The notes under the pieces were generated by a model that worked only from the letters and a program-made list of their open reading frames with translations, was not told the DNA's origin and made no database searches. Below are positions 58,173 through 64,000 of a stretch of DNA of 64,000 nt, in pieces. Source of the stretch: Lacrimispora indolis DSM 755 (GTDB lineage: Bacteria; Bacillota; Clostridia; Lachnospirales; Lachnospiraceae). Each line of letters begins with the position of its first letter. Positions within the stretch are counted from its first letter, which is position 1. Where the stretch lies: contig NZ_AZUI01000001.1 in NCBI RefSeq assembly GCF_000526995.1, positions 4,568,001 to 4,632,000 of the forward strand, read 5' to 3'. Made by a program: the position numbers and the translations under genes.

Positions 58173-58336
58173 CTGTGTTGTGCCAGGTATGTGTAATACA
58201 TAAAAGAACGCTCCTTTTTGGAAAAAGTGAGGATTGTCCGCCCCATAACTTAAAAAGGAGCTTATTTTATTGAAATGAGAAAATATGTTTCTCTATTTGA
58301 CCTCTGAGGTAAATTTGTACGATCCAGTAAAAGAAT

Positions 58337-58365
58337 TTGATTTTTAAGATCAGTTGTAATATAAT
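58337..58365 (+). promoter_or_regulatory. promoter of argS
   Basis: TTGATT (58337-58342), 17-base spacer, TATAAT (58360-58365), 50 bases before the ATG. No T-box structure was recognised. Confidence 0.7.
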
Positions 58366-58415
58366 TAGTATTTAGCTTAGAAATATCTGGAATAGAAAAA
58401 GGAGACCAGGGACCG

Positions 58416-60185
58416 ATGAAGAAGATTCTTGATTTGATTACGGCAGAGATGAAGGCAGCGTTTGCGGACTGCGGATACGATGAGGCTTATGCAAAGGTGA
58501 CCTTATCCAACCGCCCGGATCTTTGCGAATACCAGTGCAACGGAGCTATGGCAGCTGCCAAGGCTTATAAAAAGAAACCGTTTGATATTGCAACGGAAGT
58601 GGTGGCAAAGCTTGCGGCCAGCCGTATATTTGCCGCAGTGGATGCGGTGATGCCGGGATTTATCAATTTAAAACTTGATTCGGATTATCTTGCAGAATAT
58701 ATGAATGGCATGGCCGGTGAAGAGCAGTGCGGTTGTGAAAAAACGGAAGATCCCAAAACGATCGTGGTGGATTACGGCGGCGCCAATGTGGCAAAACCGC
58801 TGCACGTAGGCCATCTCCGCTCTGCTATTATCGGGGAAAGCATTAAGAGGCTGGGCCGTTTTCTTGGACATCATGTCATCGGAGATGTTCATCTTGGCGA
58901 CTGGGGCCTCCAAATGGGGCTGATCATTGAGGAGCTTAAGGACAGAAAGCCGGAGCTTCCCTATTTTGATGAATCCTATGAAGGAGAGTATCCAAAGGAA
59001 GCGCCCTTTACCATCAGCGAGCTGGAGGAAATCTATCCGGCGGCCAGTGCAAAAGCCAAGTCTGATGAGGGATTCAGCACAAGAGCCCATGACGCCACTT
59101 TAAAGCTTCAAAACGGTTTTAAGCCTTACCGCGCCATCTGGCAGCATATTATAGAAGTATCTGTGACAGATTTAAAGAAAAACTATGGAAATCTCAATGT
59201 TTCCTTTGATTTATGGAAAGGGGAAAGCGATGCGGAACCCTATATTACAGATTTGATTAAAGAGCTGGAGGACAAGGGACTTGCTTATGAAAGCCAGGGA
59301 GCCCTTGTAGTGGATATTGGAGAAGAGGGAGATTCCAAAGAACTTCCGCCTTGTATCGTAAGAAAATCCGACGGTGCGGCCCTTTATTCCACATCTGATC
59401 TTGGAACCATCATTGAGCGGGAAAAAGAGATAAGGCCTGACTGGTATATCTATATCACAGATAAGCGCCAGGAACTTCATTTTATTCAGGTATTCCGTGT
59501 GGCGAAAAAGGCCGGCTTTGTGTCACAGGATAAGAAGATGTCCCATCTTTGCTTCGGTACCATGAACGGAAAGGACGGAAAGCCCTTTAAGACAAGGGAT
59601 GGGGGCGTCATGCGTCTGGAAACCCTCATATCAGACATCAGCCAGGCTGCTTATGAAAAGATCATGGAGAACCGTACCGTTTCTGAGGCAGAAGCAGAAG
59701 AAACATCAAAGATCGTTGGAATGGCGGCCTTAAAGTATGGGGATCTATCCAATCAGGCCTCAAAGGACTATGTGTTTGATATGGACCGTTTTGTATCCTT
59801 TGAAGGAAACACCGGCCCTTACATCCTTTATACCATTGTAAGGATCAAGTCCATTCTGGCAAAGTACCAGGGTCTTGAAGATAAGTACCAGGGAGAAGAG
59901 AAGATTCTTGCTGCTGCAACGGAGGCGGAAAAAGATCTGATGCTTCAGCTTTCCAGATACAATGAAATTATGGAAACAAGTTTTGGGGAGCTTGCACCCC
60001 ATAAGATATGCCAGTACATTTATGAGCTTGCCAATGCCTTTAACCGTTTTTATCATGATACAAAGATCATATCTGAAGAGAATAAAGAGCGGCAGGCATC
60101 CTGGATCCGTCTGATCAGGCTTGCCAAGGATGTATTGAATGCTTGCATCGGCGTATTGGGAATTGAGGCGCCGGAACGAATGTAA
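58416..60185 (+). CDS. argS: arginyl-tRNA synthetase
   Basis: 589 residues. VDYGGANVAKPLHVGHLRSAIIGE has the HIGH motif as HVGH, GDVHLGDWGLQMGLIIEEL follows, and RDGGVMRL and the C-terminal anticodon-binding helix bundle (LYTIVRIKSILAKY...) are typical of class I ArgRS. AGGGACCG is a weak ribosome binding site; AAAAGGAGACCAGG is the better one. Confidence 0.96.
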   Translation: MKKILDLITAEMKAAFADCGYDEAYAKVTLSNRPDLCEYQCNGAMAAAKAYKKKPFDIATEVVAKLAASRIFAAVDAVMPGFINLKLDSDYLAEYMNGMAGEEQCGCEKTEDPKTIVVDYGGANVAKPLHVGHLRSAIIGESIKRLGRFLGHHVIGDVHLGDWGLQMGLIIEELKDRKPELPYFDESYEGEYPKEAPFTISELEEIYPAASAKAKSDEGFSTRAHDATLKLQNGFKPYRAIWQHIIEVSVTDLKKNYGNLNVSFDLWKGESDAEPYITDLIKELEDKGLAYESQGALVVDIGEEGDSKELPPCIVRKSDGAALYSTSDLGTIIEREKEIRPDWYIYITDKRQELHFIQVFRVAKKAGFVSQDKKMSHLCFGTMNGKDGKPFKTRDGGVMRLETLISDISQAAYEKIMENRTVSEAEAEETSKIVGMAALKYGDLSNQASKDYVFDMDRFVSFEGNTGPYILYTIVRIKSILAKYQGLEDKYQGEEKILAAATEAEKDLMLQLSRYNEIMETSFGELAPHKICQYIYELANAFNRFYHDTKIISEENKERQASWIRLIRLAKDVLNACIGVLGIEAPERM

Positions 60186-60208
60186 ATGGTGAACGGATGT
60201 GAGGAACT

Positions 60209-63200
60209 ATGAAAGTATCACACTTGACGACAAATACCTTTTGGAAGGGCGAATCAGGCGTCAGGGCCCTGGTAGAGGACCAGGGAAAGGAATATAGGGC
60301 AAGTCTGCATATCAAGGGTAGTCAGGTTTTTGACTACTCTTGTTCCTGTGCTCAGGGAAATTCCTACCGGGGCATGTGCCCCCATTGCATGGCCCTGTTA
60401 GAAGCTTATAAAGAGCAGGAATCGGAAAATCAGGGAAGGCCGGTAGCCACCTCCCAGCAGGCAAGAGCCATGATCCGGGAATATACCAACAGGGAGGTAT
60501 CCCGCATCATGGGCGAGGGGGAAGAAGAGCAGGTAAAGCTTGACCTGTCCCTTCTGGTCAGCCGCAGGGAAGTGAAGCTGGAGTTTAAGCTGGGAAGAGA
60601 CCGGCTCTACATGGTCAAGGATTTAGCTTCCTTTGCAAATGCGGTGGAGAACGGCACATATGTGGAGTACGGTAAAAATCTGGCATTCCATCACAGTCCT
60701 TCTGCCTTTGTAAAGGAAAGCCGTCCTCTTTTGGAATTCGTTCTGGAGATCGTGGATTCTTACTGTGAACATTATGAGCAGTTTCAGAAAAGTTCTTTTT
60801 CCACAAAACCTGTCCTGCGGTTTTTGAATTTAAGCCGGGCAAACCGGGACCGTTTTTTTAGGATCATGATGGGGAAGACCCTGGAAATTGAGGATTACAA
60901 GGGACAGAAGCGGCAGCTTGCGGTGGTGGACCGAAATCCTGATTTAACGGTCGTGGTAAAGCGCCAGGGACGTGAAGGGGTATTGGTGTCCATTGACCGG
61001 GATTTACTGGCCTTTGAAGGCGAACACCGTTTCTATCTTGCAGATACAAAGTACTTATATTGCTGTGACCAGTCCTGCAGTGAGGCTCTTTCCGTGTTTC
61101 TCAAGCAGATGATGGAAGGGTATAAAGCCTCCTATGAAACGGAAATCAACAACAAGGATATGCCTCTTTTTTACGAGAGGGTTTTAAAGAGGATCGCCGC
61201 CTATTGCACCATTGACTCCAGGGAAGTGGATCTGGAGAACTATAAACCGGATGAGCTGAAAGCCCGGTTTGATTTTGATTCTGACGGGCCTGACGAGCTG
61301 GTTCTAAGGCCGACCCTTTCTTATGGAGATTATTCTTTCCAGCCGGTAGAGGATGAACGCCTTCCCCGTACCGTATGCCGGGATATACCGGGAGAGTTCC
61401 GCATCAGCCGCTTAATAACCAGGTATTTTAAATACAAGGAATATGAATCAGAATATCCTGCCATCCGGGATGATGAGGAAGCGGTATACCGGCTGTTAAG
61501 TTCAGGCATCAGTGAGTTCATGTCATTGGGAGAGGTGTATTTTTCCGAATCCTTTAAGAAATTAAAGATCCTGCCGCCTCCCAAGGTATCCATCGGAGTA
61601 CGGAGCACGGGAAACTGGCTGGAGCTGAGTGTGGATACTGACGGTTTGTCAGGAGAGGATTTGACCAGGCTTTTGGAGGTTTACAGCCAGAAAAAAAAGT
61701 ATTACCGGTTAAAAAGCGGGGAGTTTATTAGTCTTGACGATAATGGACTTTTAACGGTTGCAAAACTGGTGGAGGGTTTGTCCGCAGATCCGGGAGCGCT
61801 GAACAAGTCTTTTCGCCTTCCAAAATACAGAGCCCTTTATTTAGACAGTCTTTTGAAAGAAGGAAACGGCATAACCCTTTACAGAGACCAGCTTTATAAA
61901 GCCGTGGTCAGAGGAATGAAGTCTGTTGAGGACAGCGATTTTGAAATTCCCCAGCCTCTCCGCCATGTGCTGAGAGGATATCAAAAGACGGGATACCGCT
62001 GGCTTAAAACCCTGGACAGCTATGGTTTTGGAGGAATCCTGGCCGATGACATGGGACTTGGAAAGACTATTCAGGTCATTGCCCTGCTTCTTGATGAAGC
62101 AGGAAAAAAGGAGCATACCACCTCCCTCATCGTCTGTCCGGCCTCCCTGGTGTATAACTGGGAAAATGAGTTCCGTATCTTTGCCCCTTCCCTTAAAGTG
62201 GTGACAGTCACCGGCATGGCCGGGGAACGGGAAGAACTGTTAAACCATGGGGATGAACAAGATGTGCTGATCACTTCCTATGATCTTCTGAAACGGGATG
62301 TTGATCTTTACAAAAGCAGGTCCTTCCGGTTTCAGATCATTGATGAGGCCCAGTACATTAAAAATGCGTCCACTCAGAGCGCCAGAGCGGTAAAGAACAT
62401 TGATGCAAAGAACCGGTTTGCATTGACCGGTACTCCCATTGAAAACCGTCTGTCCGAGCTGTGGAGCATTTTCGATTTCCTTATGCCTGGATTTCTGTTC
62501 AACTACCGGAAATTTAAAAAAGAGTATGAGCTGCCCATTGTCAGGGATCAGGAAAAAACGGTGCTGGAAAGCCTTCACCGCCTGATCGGTCCCTTCCTTT
62601 TAAGGCGGCTTAAGAAGGATGTGTTAAAAGAGCTGCCGGATAAGCTGGAAACAACTGTGTATTCTGCCTTTGACAAGGAACAAAAGGAGCTGTATGCGGC
62701 AAATGCATTCCGCTTAAAGCAGGAGCTTGAACGTCTGGAAGGCAGATCGGGAAAGGATAACATTCAGATCCTTTCGGCGCTTACCAGGCTCAGGCAGATC
62801 TGCTGCGATCCCCATTTATGCTATGAGAATTACAAAGGGGAATCGGCAAAGCTGGAAACCTGCATGGATTTAATCCGCAACGGTGTGGAGGGAGGCCATA
62901 AGATCCTGCTCTTTTCCCAGTTTACTTCCATGCTGGATATCATCGAACAAAGGCTGAAAAAAGAAGCTTTTTCTTACTACATGCTGACAGGGTCAACTCC
63001 CAAGGAGGAGAGGCTCCATATGGTGAATTCCTTTAAAGATGATAAGGTTCCCCTGTTTCTCATTTCCCTCAAAGCAGGGGGCACAGGCCTTAACCTGACT
63101 GCTGCCGATGTGGTCATACACTTTGACCCATGGTGGAATGTGGCGGCTCAGAACCAGGCAACGGACCGGGCTCACCGGATCGGTCAGGAGAAGCAGGTGA

Positions 63201-63355
63201 GCGTATTCAAACTGATCACAAAAGGCACCATTGAGGAAAATATTTTAAAGCTTCAGGAATCTAAGAAGGATCTGGCGGAACAGATTATAACGGAAGGAAC
63301 CGTATCTCTAAGCAATCTGACCAAAGAGGATCTGCTGGGGCTTTTGGATATTTAG
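60209..63355 (+). CDS. SNF2-family helicase with SWIM zinc finger
   Basis: 1048 residues. N-terminal SWIM finger (CSCAQGNSYRGMCPHC), long middle region, then a full SNF2 ATPase: LADDMGLGKTIQVIALL (Walker A), IIDEAQYIKN (DEAQ), ALTGTPIENRLSELWSIFDFLMPG, and helicase motifs V-VI (LKAGGTGLNLTAADVVIHFDPWWN, ATDRAHRIGQ). It moves along double-stranded DNA. GGATGTGAGGAACT precedes the start, 23 bases after argS. Confidence 0.93.
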   Translation: MKVSHLTTNTFWKGESGVRALVEDQGKEYRASLHIKGSQVFDYSCSCAQGNSYRGMCPHCMALLEAYKEQESENQGRPVATSQQARAMIREYTNREVSRIMGEGEEEQVKLDLSLLVSRREVKLEFKLGRDRLYMVKDLASFANAVENGTYVEYGKNLAFHHSPSAFVKESRPLLEFVLEIVDSYCEHYEQFQKSSFSTKPVLRFLNLSRANRDRFFRIMMGKTLEIEDYKGQKRQLAVVDRNPDLTVVVKRQGREGVLVSIDRDLLAFEGEHRFYLADTKYLYCCDQSCSEALSVFLKQMMEGYKASYETEINNKDMPLFYERVLKRIAAYCTIDSREVDLENYKPDELKARFDFDSDGPDELVLRPTLSYGDYSFQPVEDERLPRTVCRDIPGEFRISRLITRYFKYKEYESEYPAIRDDEEAVYRLLSSGISEFMSLGEVYFSESFKKLKILPPPKVSIGVRSTGNWLELSVDTDGLSGEDLTRLLEVYSQKKKYYRLKSGEFISLDDNGLLTVAKLVEGLSADPGALNKSFRLPKYRALYLDSLLKEGNGITLYRDQLYKAVVRGMKSVEDSDFEIPQPLRHVLRGYQKTGYRWLKTLDSYGFGGILADDMGLGKTIQVIALLLDEAGKKEHTTSLIVCPASLVYNWENEFRIFAPSLKVVTVTGMAGEREELLNHGDEQDVLITSYDLLKRDVDLYKSRSFRFQIIDEAQYIKNASTQSARAVKNIDAKNRFALTGTPIENRLSELWSIFDFLMPGFLFNYRKFKKEYELPIVRDQEKTVLESLHRLIGPFLLRRLKKDVLKELPDKLETTVYSAFDKEQKELYAANAFRLKQELERLEGRSGKDNIQILSALTRLRQICCDPHLCYENYKGESAKLETCMDLIRNGVEGGHKILLFSQFTSMLDIIEQRLKKEAFSYYMLTGSTPKEERLHMVNSFKDDKVPLFLISLKAGGTGLNLTAADVVIHFDPWWNVAAQNQATDRAHRIGQEKQVSVFKLITKGTIEENILKLQESKKDLAEQIITEGTVSLSNLTKEDLLGLLDI

Positions 63356-63418
63356 AGAAACTGCATTTAAAAATGAATGCATTTCTATAAATGATAAGAA
63401 AGAAAGGATGGATGAGTG

Positions 63419-64000
63419 ATGAAAGTGCTGATGTTAAACGGAAGCCCTCATGAGAGAGGCTGTACCAACCGCGCCCTTCTTGAGGTGGAAAGGGCGTTGA
63501 ATGAGGAGGGCATTGAGACAGAAATTTTCCATGTAGGGAGCCAGTCTGTCCATGGCTGCATTGCCTGTCAAAAGTGTTCAGAAACAGGAAGGTGCGTATT
63601 TACTTATGATATGGTCAACCAGGTGCTGGAGGAAATGGAAACAGCTGCAGGACTGGTCGTAGGCTCCCCGGTTCACTATGCTTCCCCTAACGGCACTGTG
63701 GTTTCCTTCCTGGACCGTTTGTTTTATGCGGGAAGGAATTTTGCCTTTAAGCCCGGGGCAGCCGTTGTATCCGCCAGGAGGGCAGGAACCACCGCATCTC
63801 TTGATGTTTTAAACAAATATTTTACCATCGCACAGATGCCGGTAGTTTCTTCCTCTTACTGGAACATGGTACACGGATTTACCCCTCAGGAGGTGGAGCA
63901 GGATTTGGAAGGGCTTCATACCATGAGGACTCTCGGCAAAAATATGGCATGGCTGTTAAAATGCCTGGAGGTGGGAAAAGCCGCAGGAATCAGCTTTCCA
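63419..64000 (+). CDS. NADPH-dependent FMN reductase-like flavoprotein, partial
   Basis: The first 194 residues: MKVLMLNGSPHERGCTNRALLEV (flavodoxin-like phosphate-binding loop), CIACQKCSETGRCVF and VVGSPVHYASPNGTVVSFLDRLFY are typical of the iron-sulfur flavoprotein / NADPH-FMN reductase family. AAGAAAGGATGGATGAGTG precedes the start. Cut by the window end. Confidence 0.85.
   Translation, partial: MKVLMLNGSPHERGCTNRALLEVERALNEEGIETEIFHVGSQSVHGCIACQKCSETGRCVFTYDMVNQVLEEMETAAGLVVGSPVHYASPNGTVVSFLDRLFYAGRNFAFKPGAAVVSARRAGTTASLDVLNKYFTIAQMPVVSSSYWNMVHGFTPQEVEQDLEGLHTMRTLGKNMAWLLKCLEVGKAAGISFP

Noticed and set aside
58136..58336. Possible T-box riboswitch before argS
   Set aside because: No T-box consensus bulge was recognised; hairpins there look like the terminator of efp.

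Overview
The window suggests a low-to-medium GC, spore-forming Clostridia genome, probably Lachnospiraceae of the Lacrimispora/Clostridium saccharolyticum type. That placement is an inference from the right-hand chromosomal genes. Positions 1 to about 55.45 kb are one large siphovirus-type prophage whose left end lies outside the window. Positions 55.47-64 kb are host chromosome: a truncated YlmC/YmxH sporulation-family gene, then nrdR, a YqeG-type phosphatase, aroQ, efp, argS, an SNF2-family helicase and the start of a flavin reductase-like gene.

Prologue of the prophage. 0-6.2 kb holds nucleic-acid genes (PD-(D/E)XK-like nuclease, PAPS-reductase-type protein, a Cys-rich protein ending in a clamp-binding motif, a tyrosine recombinase, an ArpU-like regulator, a Dam-type methylase). 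6.5-9 kb is a leftward operon. It diverges at 9.0 kb from a small XRE repressor, across a switch with three matching 16-bp operators. 9.4-17.3 kb carries an AP2-type protein, a TerS-like protein, a small FimB-like tyrosine recombinase with its own inverted-repeat-flanked promoter, an RNA polymerase alpha-CTD-like protein and a LemA/membrane-protein group. 17.4-18.4 kb is a tRNA cluster (Phe, Arg, Gln plus tRNA-like pieces).

Late region. It is split and out of the usual order: TerL (21.2 kb), then a tail operon (25.0-31.1 kb: DUF6711-like, Tal, fibres), lysis genes (31.5-33.5 kb), morons and an SOS cassette (33.6-39.6 kb), and only then portal, scaffold, capsid and tape measure (40.5-53.9 kb). 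The tail and head operons share the same unusual promoter (a 17-bp motif plus extended -10) and a hairpin leader.

The main discovery candidate is a dispersed multi-site inversion system (shufflon-like). An identical 13-bp sequence, AAATAGCAATTTA, occurs six times (30842, 31369, 39605, 40245, 54882, 55406) in alternating orientation. It bounds three pairs of convergent, in-frame alternative C-termini for the tail fibre encoded at 30231. One pair sits at the expressed fibre gene; two pairs are silent stores 8 and 24 kb away. The same sites therefore also flank the whole lysis/moron block and the whole head/tape-measure block, so recombination could swap receptor-binding tips and flip or excise complete phage modules.

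Other themes: several autonomous cargo genes (morons), many defence-like (DUF4062, FRG, PIN-like membrane protein, metallopeptidase). Three of them are framed by the same promoter/terminator sequences that are inverted copies of each other. The prophage right end cuts a sporulation-family gene, and an orphan tRNA-Thr 3' half lies inside the prophage, pointing to a second, older attachment site or a rearrangement.
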